From Bifidobacterium boum (lineage in GTDB: Bacteria; Actinomycetota; Actinomycetes; Actinomycetales; Bifidobacteriaceae), in NCBI RefSeq assembly GCF_000741535.1, contig NZ_JGYQ01000016.1, positions 124,001-188,000 on the forward strand: a DNA stretch of 64,000 nucleotides. Direction: 5' to 3'. The notes beneath the pieces were generated by a model. It did not search any database, had not been told where the DNA came from, and was given only the letters and a program-made list of their open reading frames with translations. Positions 9,587-18,845 of this stretch are shown in pieces. A program made the translations under genes and the position numbers. Each line of letters opens with the position of its first letter. The stretch's first letter is position 1.

Positions 9587-10885
9587 TCAGCACAGGATCG
9601 AGTGCAAGGTCGCCGCCGAGCCATCCGTCAGGCTCGCCACCTGATCGATGGCCACGCGCAGCCGCTCCCCATCATTAGACGCCTGCCGCCAATCATCAAG
9701 GAACACCGTTTCCAACGCATCGCTCGGTTTCGGCGAATCCGCCATCAACACGTCCACCAGATCGGTGACGATCCGCTGCTCCTGCTCATGGAACGGCTCA
9801 CGCTCGCGTGGCGCCATGACAAAATACACAGACATCCCTTTGAGCGCCAAAATCTCGTAGCAAGTCCGGTCAGGCACCACCACCTGCGCCGCATATCGGG
9901 TCAACGGACCGGTACCGTACCGCTGCCGTGTCGCCGATTCCACTGAATCAGCAAACCGCCCGATCAACGCGCTAGTCATGTTCTTCAACTGCGCCAACGC
10001 CTGACGAGACCCGTCAAACCGCCCCGGCAACAGTTTCCCGTCACGCAGCCTGAGCACCGCTGCCAGCAGCAGGTCAGGGTCCCACTGCCGCCCATACCAA
10101 GCGCGCGCCGATTCGACCACCTGATCAATCACCCGATTGTCCGCGAGCGCCACCGGATTCAACGTGCCCGTCGCAATCGCATCCTCGATATCGTGCACGC
10201 TGTACGCGATGTCATCCGACAAGTCCATGACCTGGCATTCCATCGGCGTGCGCAACAAGGACGACACCTCGGGCGTCCCTTGTTTGAGCCAGCGGAACAC
10301 CGGTTCGTCATCCGGGTAGACGCCGAATTTCACGCTGCGCTCCCCCTTGGGGTGTGCGGCCGCCTCGCGAAGCGTCCACGGGTATTTCACCGCAGCGTCC
10401 AATGCCGCACGTGTCAGATTGACGCCGGCGGACCGGCCGTCAGGGTGAAACACTTTCGGCTCGAGTCGCGTCAACAGTCTCAAGGTTTGCGCGTTGCCTT
10501 CGAACCCACCGATGTCTTGTGCGATCGCCGCCAGCGCGCGTTCACCATTGTGCCCGAATGGCGGATGTCCCAGATCGTGCGCCAGACACGCGCAATCCAC
10601 CACATCGGGATCGCAGCCGAGCAGAGCACCGATTTGCCGGCCGATCTGGGCGACCTCCAGCGTGTGGGTCAACCGTGTGCGGGCGAAATCATCGGTTCCG
10701 GCGACAAGGATCTGGCTTTTGCCGCCCAGACGACGCAAGGCCGACGAATGGATCAGGCGCGCCCGATCCCGCTGGAACGCCGTGCGCGACGGGGATTTCG
10801 GCGGTTCGGCGACCCAACGCTCTTCATCCGCCGCAGTATATCCTTCGGCGGCGAGGACGCGCTCGCCGTCGGTGGTGGTCGTCAT
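9587..10885 (-). CDS. dgt: Deoxyguanosinetriphosphate triphosphohydrolase (HD domain)
   Basis: 432 residues starting at an ATG preceded by AAAGGA. The dGTPase pattern is clear: FQRDRARLIHSSALRRLGGKSQ, RTRLTHTLEVAQIGR (first metal histidine), CLAHDLGHPPFGHNGE (the HD pair) and DLSDDIAYSVHDIED (distal aspartate). It cleaves dNTPs to deoxynucleoside and triphosphate, affecting nucleotide pools. In actinobacteria dgt is often close to dnaG, as here, where dnaG follows in the same direction after array B1. The alr gene upstream ends in a hairpin terminator, so dgt probably has its own promoter in the short gap. Confidence 0.95.
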   Translation of the reverse strand: MTTTTDGERVLAAEGYTAADEERWVAEPPKSPSRTAFQRDRARLIHSSALRRLGGKSQILVAGTDDFARTRLTHTLEVAQIGRQIGALLGCDPDVVDCACLAHDLGHPPFGHNGERALAAIAQDIGGFEGNAQTLRLLTRLEPKVFHPDGRSAGVNLTRAALDAAVKYPWTLREAAAHPKGERSVKFGVYPDDEPVFRWLKQGTPEVSSLLRTPMECQVMDLSDDIAYSVHDIEDAIATGTLNPVALADNRVIDQVVESARAWYGRQWDPDLLLAAVLRLRDGKLLPGRFDGSRQALAQLKNMTSALIGRFADSVESATRQRYGTGPLTRYAAQVVVPDRTCYEILALKGMSVYFVMAPREREPFHEQEQRIVTDLVDVLMADSPKPSDALETVFLDDWRQASNDGERLRVAIDQVASLTDGSAATLHSILC

Positions 10886-10920
10886 GCTCGTCCTTTCTTA
10901 TCACCCCGCTGCTGGTTACA

Positions 10921-10955
10921 CCGTGTGCGGATGATGGTATGCCATCCGCACACGG
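10921..10955 (-). terminator. Hairpin terminator after alr
   Basis: A perfect 13-bp inverted repeat (CCGTGTGCGGATG and its complement) with a 9-base loop starts 15 bases past the alr stop and ends before dgt. No clear T-run follows on the minus strand. Confidence 0.7.
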
Positions 10956-10969
10956 CCGGCGTATCAAGG

Positions 10970-12361
10970 CTACAGAATGCTCGCTGGATCGAGTTTCGCC
11001 AAATCCTCAGGCGGCAGCACCTCGGGCGCGTGCAGGTACAGGCGCGGGATGCGGTTGCGCAGGCAGGTGAAGATCTCGTAGCTGATGGTGTCCGCCGCGC
11101 GCGCCCAGTCGTCCGCAGTCGGCTCAGCGTAGTCCTCTCCCCTGCCCGGGCCGAACAGTTCGACGGTATCGCCCTCATGGACGCCCATTTCGGCCGCGCT
11201 GCCATGCAAGTCGAGGATGAACTGGTCCATGCACACGCGTCCGGAGACGCGCAGGAGCTTCGGCCCCTGTTCGGTCATAACGCGCACCGGACCGCCAAGC
11301 TTGGTGACATGCTTGGCGCCCTGCATATCGAATCCGGAGGCGGAACGGTGGATGCCGTCCGCGTAGCCGACCGGTACGATCGCGGTGCTGGTGGATTGCG
11401 GGGTCAGGTATGTGCGTCCGTAGGAGATGCCGTGACCGGATTCCACATCCTTGACGGTGCCGAGCTGCGCTTGCAGGGTCATGGCCGGTTTCAGACGATA
11501 GGTTTGCGGCGTGCCCATCGCCGGATCGGGCTCGTAGCCGTACAGACCGACGCCCGGCCGGGTGAGTTCGAAATGGATCTGAGGACGGTCAAGCGTGGCC
11601 GCGGTATTGGCCAGATGCCTGATTTTCGGGGCGATGCCCGCCTGGCGCATCCGCTCGGTGAACTCGTTGAACGTGGCGACCTGTTGGTCGGTCGCGTCCA
11701 CGAATTCCGGTACATCCGGCGAATCGGCGACCGCCAGATGACTCCACTGGCCGACAATCTCAAGCACGCCTTCCTTGGCGAGCGGTACCAGCTTGTCCAG
11801 TGCCGCGCCGAAGCCCTGCGGGGTGAAGCCGTTACGGCCGAATCCGGAATCGACTTTCACGTGGACGCGCGCCGGACGGCCTACCTTGCGCGCGGCAGCG
11901 GCGAGCGCGTCGATGCCGGCGAGCGAGCCGACGGAAATGTCGATGTCGTTGGCGATCAGCTCGTCGAACGGGACTTGCGTGCCGTTATAGACCCATGTAA
12001 GAATGCGGCAGCGATCTGGACCGATACCGGCTTTGCGCAACAGCAGCGCCTCATGCGATTGCGCGGTGCCAAGCCACGTGGCGCCTCCCGCAAGCGCTGC
12101 GAGGGCGGATGGGATCAGGCCGTGGCCGTAGGCGTCCGCCTTGACGACACCCATGACGGCTGTACCTGACTGTGGTCCGCCGACCACAGACACCAAATGC
12201 CGCATATTGTCACGCATCGCGGCGAGGTCGACAATCGCCTGTGCCGGATATTGACGCAACGCGGCCTTGTAATTCGCTTCGCCTTGCGCCGAGGAAAACT
12301 GCCATGCTGGAACTGCACTTAACGTCATGTCCCCATTGTCGCGCGGGGAGGTAACATTCAC
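10970..12361 (-). CDS. alr: Alanine racemase
   Basis: Up to 463 residues; a start at 12328 (MTLSAVPAW, 452 residues) is an equally good choice because neither ATG has a strong ribosome binding site. The PLP lysine lies in MGVVKADAYGHG. Other family segments are RVHVKVDSGFGRNGF, TRPGVGLYGY, and the catalytic tyrosine region GHGISYGRTY followed by VPVGYADGIHR; GRVCMDQFI is near the C-terminus. It makes D-alanine for peptidoglycan. The 12-residue-plus N-terminal extension before AQAIVDLAAMRDN is not conserved. It is divergently transcribed from the amino acid permease across a gap of roughly 200 bases. Confidence 0.95.
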   Translation of the reverse strand: MNVTSPRDNGDMTLSAVPAWQFSSAQGEANYKAALRQYPAQAIVDLAAMRDNMRHLVSVVGGPQSGTAVMGVVKADAYGHGLIPSALAALAGGATWLGTAQSHEALLLRKAGIGPDRCRILTWVYNGTQVPFDELIANDIDISVGSLAGIDALAAAARKVGRPARVHVKVDSGFGRNGFTPQGFGAALDKLVPLAKEGVLEIVGQWSHLAVADSPDVPEFVDATDQQVATFNEFTERMRQAGIAPKIRHLANTAATLDRPQIHFELTRPGVGLYGYEPDPAMGTPQTYRLKPAMTLQAQLGTVKDVESGHGISYGRTYLTPQSTSTAIVPVGYADGIHRSASGFDMQGAKHVTKLGGPVRVMTEQGPKLLRVSGRVCMDQFILDLHGSAAEMGVHEGDTVELFGPGRGEDYAEPTADDWARAADTISYEIFTCLRNRIPRLYLHAPEVLPPEDLAKLDPASIL

Positions 12362-12422
12362 GACCGGCGTTTCTCACCCGGCGGCCGTTTGTCCACATCG
12401 TGGAAGCGTTCGCATCAGCGCT

Positions 12423-12450
12423 CTGACGCGTCGGGCGGAACGGTTATAAA
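12423..12450 (+). promoter_or_regulatory. Candidate sigma-70 type promoter for the APC permease
   Basis: A -35-like CTGACG (12423-12428) and a -10-like TATAAA (12445-12450) are separated by 16 bases and lie about 110 bases before the permease start. Only the sequence supports this. Confidence 0.4.
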
Positions 12451-12558
12451 AGATGGAGAACATGTGAATCCCGGATATGACGGTCTGGTTCAGCCGTTCC
12501 GCCGTATTCCCCGCATTCGTTGCGACGCGCATCCCGTCGCGTTATCGGAAGAGAAACC

Positions 12559-14064
12559 ATGAATCTGTTACGCAAGAAATCCGTTGAAAGCATGGTGGCG
12601 CAGGCCACGCCGCTCAAGCGGACATTGAAGACCTTCGATCTGACGATGCTCGGTATCGGCGCGATTATCGGCACCGGTATCTTCGTGCTCACTGGCAAGG
12701 GCGCGTTGACCGCCGGCCCCGCGTTGTGCGTGTCGTTCCTGCTTGCGGCGGTGTGCTGCGGGTTCGCCGGCTTGTGCTACGCGGAATTCGCGTCGATGGT
12801 GCCGGTCAGCGGTTCCGCGTATTCGTACGCCTATGTGGCGTTCGGTGAAATCATCGCTTTTATGATCGGCTGGGATCTGATTCTTGAATATGCGTTGCAG
12901 GCGGCGACCGTGTCCGCCGGATGGAGCGGGTATTTCAACAAGCTGTTGGAGGGTTTCGGCATCCATCTGCCGGTTCAGCTGACCGCGGCGTACGGTACGA
13001 CGCCCGGCGTCACCACGTATTTCAACCTTCCCGGTTTCGTGATTGTGCTGCTCATCACGTGGGTGCTGTCGATTGGCATCAATCAGACGAAACGTACAAA
13101 CGACATCATGGTGATGATCAAGCTTGCGATTATCGTGCTGTTCATCGTATGCACGGTGTGGTACGTGAACCCGGCGAATTGGAAGCCGTTCTCCCCGTAC
13201 GGCTGGTATACGTTCCAACCGGGGTCGACCAAACCGATGGGTATCATCCCGGCGGCTTCGATTGTGTTCTTCAGTTTCATCGGTTTCGACGCGGTATCCT
13301 CGTCCGCTGAGGAGACGGTCGAGCCGAATAAGACACTGCCGCGCGGCATCCTGTATTCGCTCATCATCTCGACCGTGCTGTATGTCATTATGACGCTCAT
13401 CATGACCGGTATCGTCAAGTACCCGGAGTTCGCGAAGTTCGTGGACGCCCCGGTCGCCGGCGTGATCCTCGCCACCGGGCTCAACTGGCTGGCCTTCGTC
13501 GTCAATCTCGGCGCGCTGATCGGCATGACCACAGTGATGCTCGTTCAGCTGTACGGCCAGTCGCGCATCTGCTATGCGATGAGCCGTGACGGCCTGTTCC
13601 CGAAGTTCTTCGGCGAGGTCAACAAGAAGTATCACACGCCGTTCAAGGGCACGTGGTTCTTCGGCATCCTGACGGCGATCGCGGGTGGATTCATCAATAT
13701 CAATATCCTGTTCGAACTGGTGAATATCGGTACGCTGTCTGCGTTCATCATCGTGTCGGCGGGCGTGCTGTGGATGCGCAAAACCCAGCCGGACGCCCAT
13801 CGCGGTTTCCGTGCCCCGGGCGTACCGGTCACGCCGATTCTGGCGATTGTGTTCTGCTGCGTGCTCATCGCCGGCCTCAACTGGGAGACCTGGGTGCGGT
13901 TCGTGGTCTGGTTTGCGCTTGGTCTGCTGGTGTATTTCACTTACGGACGCAAGCATTCGAGACTCGGCGCAGCTGACGGTGCCGATTCAGGCGCGCAGAC
14001 GGGCGATCATGCCGGCACCAGTGCCGGCGATACATCCGACAGCCTGGTGGCCTTCGAATCCTGA
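12559..14064 (+). CDS. APC family amino acid permease
   Basis: 501 residues from the ATG at 12559, which follows GGAAGAGA. The first helix carries the APC signature LTMLGIGAIIGTGIFVLTG, and about twelve hydrophobic segments run to residue 480. SIVFFSFIGFDAVSSSAEE in the middle is typical of the cationic/neutral amino acid transporter (YfnA-like) branch. The hydrophilic C-terminal tail is rich in Ala, Asp and Gly. It should import or exchange amino acids by proton coupling; the substrate cannot be read from sequence. It faces alr across the divergent promoter region and converges on the acetyltransferase gene, sharing hairpin 14135-14178. Confidence 0.88.
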   Translation: MNLLRKKSVESMVAQATPLKRTLKTFDLTMLGIGAIIGTGIFVLTGKGALTAGPALCVSFLLAAVCCGFAGLCYAEFASMVPVSGSAYSYAYVAFGEIIAFMIGWDLILEYALQAATVSAGWSGYFNKLLEGFGIHLPVQLTAAYGTTPGVTTYFNLPGFVIVLLITWVLSIGINQTKRTNDIMVMIKLAIIVLFIVCTVWYVNPANWKPFSPYGWYTFQPGSTKPMGIIPAASIVFFSFIGFDAVSSSAEETVEPNKTLPRGILYSLIISTVLYVIMTLIMTGIVKYPEFAKFVDAPVAGVILATGLNWLAFVVNLGALIGMTTVMLVQLYGQSRICYAMSRDGLFPKFFGEVNKKYHTPFKGTWFFGILTAIAGGFININILFELVNIGTLSAFIIVSAGVLWMRKTQPDAHRGFRAPGVPVTPILAIVFCCVLIAGLNWETWVRFVVWFALGLLVYFTYGRKHSRLGAADGADSGAQTGDHAGTSAGDTSDSLVAFES

Positions 14065-14134
14065 ACACCCCTGACGTCAGCGGCATATCCCCGAGGTCGC
14101 CGGTAGCGCCAGGTGCGATCGGCGACCTGAATCC

Positions 14135-14178
14135 AGCTTCTGTCGACGCTGAGCATGCCCTCAGCGTCGACAGAAGCT
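14135..14178. terminator. Bidirectional hairpin terminator, copy 1 of a repeated hairpin
   Basis: A perfect 19-bp inverted repeat beginning AGCTTCTGTCGACGCTGAG, with a 6-base loop, lies between the converging permease and acetyltransferase genes. A closely similar hairpin sits at 25771-25812 between another convergent pair. Confidence 0.8.
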
Positions 14179-14283
14179 TATCAAGGCAACAGATGGCACC
14201 AAGGTGTCATTCCAGCATGTCGGATTCAGCTGCCGGGTACGCGGAGCGTGCGCCGCAGCCACATCAGACTGCCTGCCGGCGAT

Positions 14284-14799
14284 TCACCATTCGTGACGCT
14301 GATAGGCGATACGCGTGGTGTCAGTCGGCCGATCGATGAGCTGGATCAGCCCGCACCGAGTGAATCCGCAGCCTTCCAGCACATGTTGCATGGCCTTGTT
14401 GTTCGGATGGGTGTCGGCGCGGACATTGCCGTACTGTTTGAGCGCCCATTCCAAGCATTCGCGAGCCGCATGCCGGATCAATCCCGACGATGCGATGCGG
14501 TGGATGGTCACATACGCGTCGTCATCCAGCCAATGCCCGTCGATGCTTTGGTACGTCGGATCCTCACCTGTGCACGCCGCAAATTGCGCGAGAATCCGCT
14601 CATTGGCGCCGCTTCCGTCAACCAACAGGATGCTGCGATGACGCATGATATCATCCTGCACGACTTCCGGTTTCGGGAAGGTATGCCCCCATTGGGTGGG
14701 GTTCCCGTTGCGGGCCATCAGTTCACGGGCGCGCTCGTAGTTCTGCTCCATCACCGGAAAATCGCGCATGGTGGCGTGCCGGAATCGCCGTGCAACCAT
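14284..14799 (-). CDS. GNAT family acetyltransferase
   Basis: 171 residues; the ATG at 14799 follows AGGAGA. The C-terminal half carries the N-acetyltransferase pattern, with TIHRIASSGLIRHAARECLEWALKQYG in the acetyl-CoA region and RADTHPNNKAMQHVLEGCGFTRCG, in which the NxxM/CGF segment is typical of GNAT enzymes. It would move an acetyl group from acetyl-CoA to an amine on a small molecule or protein; the substrate is unknown. It appears to be a single-gene unit between two hairpins. Confidence 0.8.
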   Translation of the reverse strand: MVARRFRHATMRDFPVMEQNYERARELMARNGNPTQWGHTFPKPEVVQDDIMRHRSILLVDGSGANERILAQFAACTGEDPTYQSIDGHWLDDDAYVTIHRIASSGLIRHAARECLEWALKQYGNVRADTHPNNKAMQHVLEGCGFTRCGLIQLIDRPTDTTRIAYQRHEW

Positions 14800-14921
14800 A
14801 TTGTCTGTCTCCTAGCCGTAGATAAAACCTGCTCAACCCTACCACGGCATATAACACGGCATCTGTGACGTGGCGCACGCAACGCACAGCAAACGAATCC
14901 AACATCCCCAGCCGAGATCGC

Positions 14922-14963
14922 AACGGCGGGATGTGTCACCGCTTGATGACACATCCCGCCGTT
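14922..14963 (-). terminator. Hairpin terminator after luxS
   Basis: A perfect 17-bp stem (AACGGCGGGATGTGTCA and its complement) with an 8-base loop lies about 45 bases past the luxS stop; short flanking GAGAT/ATCTC arms extend it. Confidence 0.75.
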
Positions 14964-15009
14964 ATCTCACGCGAATGCCGATAAGCATACCGGCACGCAA
15001 CACCTCCGC

Positions 15010-15516
15010 TCAGACCACCTTGCGTTCGAACGGATCAGAGCTGATGCCCTTCGCCAGGATGTCCTTGCACCATTCCTTGGCAGTGAACAGGCTGTGGTCG
15101 CGGTAGTTGCCGCAGCTTTCGATTGTGGTCGCCGGCACATCGTCCCAAGTTGCCTTGTAAGCGATGAATTCCAAGGATTCCTTGAGCGCACGCGCAACAT
15201 CCTCCGTGCTGTGCGTGCCCCAGGTCAGCAGATGGAATCCGGTACGGCAGCCGAACGGCGAGCAGTCGATATACCCCGGGATGCGTTCGCGCAGCAGCAC
15301 CGCGATGGTGTGCTCGATGGTGTGCAGGCCGGCGGTCGGAATGGCGTTCTCGTTGGGCTGGACCAGCCGTAGGTCGTAATTCGAGATCACATCGCCGTTC
15401 GGGCCGGTTTCGGTGTCGATGTAGCGCACGTACGGCGCCTTCACCTTCGTGTGGTCAAGCTGGAAGCTTTCGACAACCGGCTTGTCGTCCTGCGTGGGCT
15501 TGGATTCATCGCTCAT
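15010..15516 (-). CDS. luxS: S-ribosylhomocysteine lyase
   Basis: 168 residues from the ATG at 15516, preceded by GAGGAGGT; the longer in-frame reading is rejected. The iron/zinc site is visible as HTIEH (HxxEH) with the cysteine of [11 protein letters not shown], and the second conserved region reads [14 protein letters not shown]. LuxS splits S-ribosylhomocysteine into homocysteine and DPD, the precursor of AI-2, and so recycles homocysteine for methionine synthesis. That fits metB and the cystathionine beta-synthase gene 3 kb away. It has its own terminator and is transcribed alone. Confidence 0.96.
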   Translation of the reverse strand: MSDESKPTQDDKPVVESFQLDHTKVKAPYVRYIDTETGPNGDVISNYDLRLVQPNENAIPTAGLHTIEHTIAVLLRERIPGYIDCSPFGCRTGFHLLTWGTHSTEDVARALKESLEFIAYKATWDDVPATTIESCGNYRDHSLFTAKEWCKDILAKGISSDPFERKVV

Positions 15517-15737
15517 AGTACCTCCTCGATGCCGGGGTGGCCTGCGTTGCACACGCGGACCACCCGCTTTCCGATGCCTAGTCTAGCCCGCCCGGATGTA
15601 TGCCGCCGCGGGCGAGAGCGTATAGGGCATAGGAAAAAGCTATGCCCGGCTAGCGTGGCGCGGGCGCATGCGCTTCGGCGGCGGATTTTTGCTGGCAGCA
15701 GCCGGCTCGACGAAAGGCGCTGCGCTGCTCAAACCGG

Positions 15738-16256
15738 TCAGAAGATGTCCACGTGCAGTGATGGGGCCTTCCAACGACGGCCTTTCAGCTCGGTGTCCAG
15801 CGCTTCGAGCGTCCCGTCGGCGACAGCCTTGTCGTACCGCTCGATCATCGAGGTCGCGTTCTCCTCTTCCTCGACCTGCTCTTTGACGAACCAGTCGAGG
15901 AACTTCGCGCTGTCTGTGTCCCCGGCCGCCTCTGCGGCATCGTGGAGCGTATGGATCAGCCCGGTGACATACTGTTCATGAGCGAGCGCGAAGTGCAGCG
16001 GATCGTCATCGTCTGTAATGGTTTTGTCGGGTTTGGCGATCGGCAGCAGCTCAATGGTTTCGCCGCGCTTGAGCATCCATGCGCGCATAAGCATCGCATG
16101 GTCGCGTTCCTCCTGCACCTGCACGTCGTACCAGTTGCCGAAGCCATGCAGGCCACGGGCGTGATAATAATCCGCGAAATCCATGTACAGATAGGCGGAA
16201 TACAGCTCCTTGTTGAACTGGTCGTTGAGCAGTTCCTTCAGATGCCTGTCCATCAT
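15738..16256 (-). CDS. ftn: Ferritin-like iron storage protein (non-heme ferritin)
   Basis: 172 residues from the ATG at 16256, placed after AAGGAGG. The four-helix ferritin pattern is visible: LLNDQFNKELYSAYLYMDFADYY, QVQEERDHAMLMRAWMLKRGE with the ferroxidase ExxH, and FVKEQVEEEENA in the last helix. It should oxidise Fe(II) and store iron in a 24-subunit shell. The length matches bacterial FtnA. Bacterioferritin is less likely because no clear haem-ligand methionine context is seen. No regulatory site was identified. Confidence 0.92.
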   Translation of the reverse strand: MMDRHLKELLNDQFNKELYSAYLYMDFADYYHARGLHGFGNWYDVQVQEERDHAMLMRAWMLKRGETIELLPIAKPDKTITDDDDPLHFALAHEQYVTGLIHTLHDAAEAAGDTDSAKFLDWFVKEQVEEEENATSMIERYDKAVADGTLEALDTELKGRRWKAPSLHVDIF

Positions 16257-16362
16257 GTCAGCCTCCTTGCCTTGTTCCAAGTGCCGTCTTCAGTGACGAC
16301 ACCGCCTATGCTATCGCCGTCATGCCACTGGGCGTAGGAGGCTCGCCGGCGTGTCACGCCGG

Positions 16363-18429
16363 TCATGACCGATCTTGCGCGATCGCCTCCATGAACTTCT
16401 CGCCATACTGGCGAAGCTTGCTCTCCCCCACACCGCTGACTTCGAGGAACTCCTCGTCATTGGTGGGTCTGAGTCGGACCATGTCGCGTAGCGAACGGTC
16501 GGAGAACACGATATACGGCGGCTTGCCGATCTTCTGGGCGATGCTGCGACGCAGTGCGCGCAACCGCTGGAACAGCTGTTCATCAGCCTCGGTGAATTCG
16601 GCGGCATCCTGCGCTTGCAGCGCTTGGACCGCGCTTTGGCCGGATTCACTGTCCGTCGCTCCCATGTTCACGCTGCGAGCGTGTCCGGCAGCATGCCGTT
16701 GCGCGTGTTTGATTTCATAGTGGAAGTCCGGGGATACCGTCTGCGCGGCAAGCGGCCCGAACTGGACAATCGGCAGGCGGCCTTCGGTGATGGAAAGGAA
16801 GCCGTCGACACTCATCTGGTTGAGCACATCGCGGATGCGCGCTTCGGGAACATTGCCCAGCATGCCGTAACTGGGAACGCGGTCGAGGCCGCGGTCCAGC
16901 AGGTCCCGAGCTTTGGACCCGCGTAAAACCGCCACGATTTTGCCCATACCGTAGCTTTGCCCCAAATCGTGGACGCACCGGCTGATTGCACGGGCGATAT
17001 CGGAGACGTCGAGTGTTTCGAAACTGCCATCACAATTCGAGCAGTTCCCGCATGCGCGGCCTGAATCGTCTTGTCGTGCCAATCCGCCGCCGTTCTGCCT
17101 ATCCTCGGAATCGGCGAAATACCTGACCATATAGTCATGCAAACAGTGTGTGGTGCGGCAGTAGCCGATCATCCCGTCCAGCAGGCGGCGTTTCGAGACG
17201 CGGACGACCTGCTGCTCCTCCGGGTCGAGGCGTTCGTTGTCGCCGCCCATATCGAGTAATCGCCGGCGGGTGACGATATCACTGTCGTTCCACAGGAGCG
17301 TGCACCGGCTGGGTTCACCGTCACGCCCGGCGCGTCCCGCCTCCTGGTAGTATGCTTCGATGCTTTCGGGCATATTGTGGTGGATGACGTACCGCACATC
17401 GGATTTATCGATGCCCATGCCGAACGCGTTTGTGGCCACGACAACCGGCATGCGGTCGGTGACGAAATCGCGTTGGGTGCGCGACCGGTCTTCCGGCGCC
17501 ATACCACCATGGTAGGCCGCCGCGATCGGGCCGTCCGGCAAGCCTGCCGGGGAATCCGCGCCGGTTTGCGCCCCGGCTGCCGCCATCAGGTTCGGGACCG
17601 CTTGGTTGAGCGTAGCTGCCACCGTTTCGGTCTCCTTGCGCGTAGCGCAGTAGACGATGCCGGATTCGCCGGGGTGCATGGCCACGTAGTGCGCAATCCA
17701 AGCGGTCTTGCGTTTGGTTTCCATGCGAATGACGTCGAAATACAGGTTCGGCCTGTCGAATCCGGTGACCGTGACCAGCGGGTTGTGCAAGTGGATCAGC
17801 GATACGATATCGCGGCGGACTTTGCCGGTCGCGGTCGCGGTGAACGCGGCGACAACCGGACGGACCGGCAGCGTGTCAATGAATTCGCCGATACCCAAGT
17901 ATGAGGAGCGGAAATCCTGCCCCCACTGGGAGACACAATGCGCCTCATCCACAGTGACCAATGAAATGCGCGTATGTGTGGCGAAATCGCGGAATCTCCC
18001 GGTTTCCAAACGTTCCGGTGCGACATACAGCATACGGATATAGCCTTGGGCGGCTCGGGAAAGTACGACTTCCTGCTCGTCGGGGCTTTGTGTGGTGTTC
18101 ACGTACGCTGCGGGAATGCCCGCGTCTTGGAGCGCATCCACCTGGTCGCGCATCAGCGAAATCAGCGGGGAGACGACGATGGTCAGGCCGGGCAGCAGGG
18201 TGGCGGGGATCTGGTAGCAGATGGATTTGCCCGCACCGGTGGGCATGACGCCGAGCACGTCCCGCCCTTGGAGGATTGCGCTGACGAGTCCGGATTGGCC
18301 GGGACGGAACGAATCGTAGCCGAAATACTGTTTCAGCGCGGCGAGTGCCGATGCCGGCGGCGCAATCCCATCCCCCGTGTCGTCATGCGGATGAGTTGCC
18401 GTACCCGTCGTCGAATTGCCTGCCGTCAT
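16363..18429 (-). CDS. recQ: ATP-dependent DNA helicase RecQ
   Basis: 688 residues; the ATG follows CGGAGACT. Helicase motifs appear in order: FRPGQ (motif 0), MPTGAGKSICYQIPA (Walker A), SPLISLMRDQVDAL, VTVDEAHCVSQWGQDFR (DEAH), AFTATAT, and YYQEAGRAGRDGEPS (motif VI). The zinc-binding segment CRTTHCLHDY and CGNCSNC follows, then a winged-helix region. The C-terminal HRDC domain occupies about residues 605-685 (RLRALRRSIAQKIGKPPYIV, EEFLEVSGVGESKLRQYG). It unwinds DNA in recombinational repair. Upstream lies array B2. Confidence 0.97.
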   Translation of the reverse strand: MTAGNSTTGTATHPHDDTGDGIAPPASALAALKQYFGYDSFRPGQSGLVSAILQGRDVLGVMPTGAGKSICYQIPATLLPGLTIVVSPLISLMRDQVDALQDAGIPAAYVNTTQSPDEQEVVLSRAAQGYIRMLYVAPERLETGRFRDFATHTRISLVTVDEAHCVSQWGQDFRSSYLGIGEFIDTLPVRPVVAAFTATATGKVRRDIVSLIHLHNPLVTVTGFDRPNLYFDVIRMETKRKTAWIAHYVAMHPGESGIVYCATRKETETVAATLNQAVPNLMAAAGAQTGADSPAGLPDGPIAAAYHGGMAPEDRSRTQRDFVTDRMPVVVATNAFGMGIDKSDVRYVIHHNMPESIEAYYQEAGRAGRDGEPSRCTLLWNDSDIVTRRRLLDMGGDNERLDPEEQQVVRVSKRRLLDGMIGYCRTTHCLHDYMVRYFADSEDRQNGGGLARQDDSGRACGNCSNCDGSFETLDVSDIARAISRCVHDLGQSYGMGKIVAVLRGSKARDLLDRGLDRVPSYGMLGNVPEARIRDVLNQMSVDGFLSITEGRLPIVQFGPLAAQTVSPDFHYEIKHAQRHAAGHARSVNMGATDSESGQSAVQALQAQDAAEFTEADEQLFQRLRALRRSIAQKIGKPPYIVFSDRSLRDMVRLRPTNDEEFLEVSGVGESKLRQYGEKFMEAIAQDRS

Positions 18430-18479
18430 AGTCTCCGAGTCTACCGTGCGTCACGGAACAGGCAAGCTTTCCGCCTGTC

Positions 18480-18645
18480 CTGTGACGAAACGGTCGCACG
18501 CCAAGTCGATTGGACGGTGCCAGCCTGGGATGGTCCGCGGTATCTGCCGGCGATGCGACCGGGGACGCCACACGGCAAGCCGATAGCACGGAATAATGTC
18601 AGCATTCCGGTGGTATCGGCGTGTGATGCGACGAGATGGTCACAC
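18480..18645. repeat. Phased dyad array B2 (family B, 3 copies, 73 bp period)
   Basis: Three family-B dyads begin at 18480 (CTGTGA-N8-TCGCAC), 18553 (ATGCGA with a 1-base shifted CCACAC arm) and 18626 (ATGCGA-N8-TCACAC), exactly 73 bases apart. As in array B1, the right arm is followed by a (C/G)G(C/G)-type stretch and then CGAT or GATA. A run of about nine C follows the third copy. The array lies in the recQ-metB gap, immediately upstream of recQ. Confidence 0.72.
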
Positions 18646-18715
18646 GCCCCCCCCCGATACCTCCTGCTCGGGTGCGTTCACCCGTCACTTGTACGACCTC
18701 GCCGATACAACAACG

Positions 18716-18756
18716 GTGGGCGTCCGAACGATACTGGTATCATCCGGACGCCCACC
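18716..18756 (-). terminator. Hairpin terminator after metB
   Basis: A roughly 12-bp stem (GGTGGGCGTCCG type) with a loop of about 16 bases lies 90 bases past the metB stop on the minus strand. Confidence 0.65.
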
Positions 18757-18845
18757 GCTTGCGTCTCCCCCATCCGGCATCAATCATCGCCGCCGGTCAG
18801 CTTCTCCTGACGCCACACGTCGGCGTCGTGCAACCCTCAGCGCAA

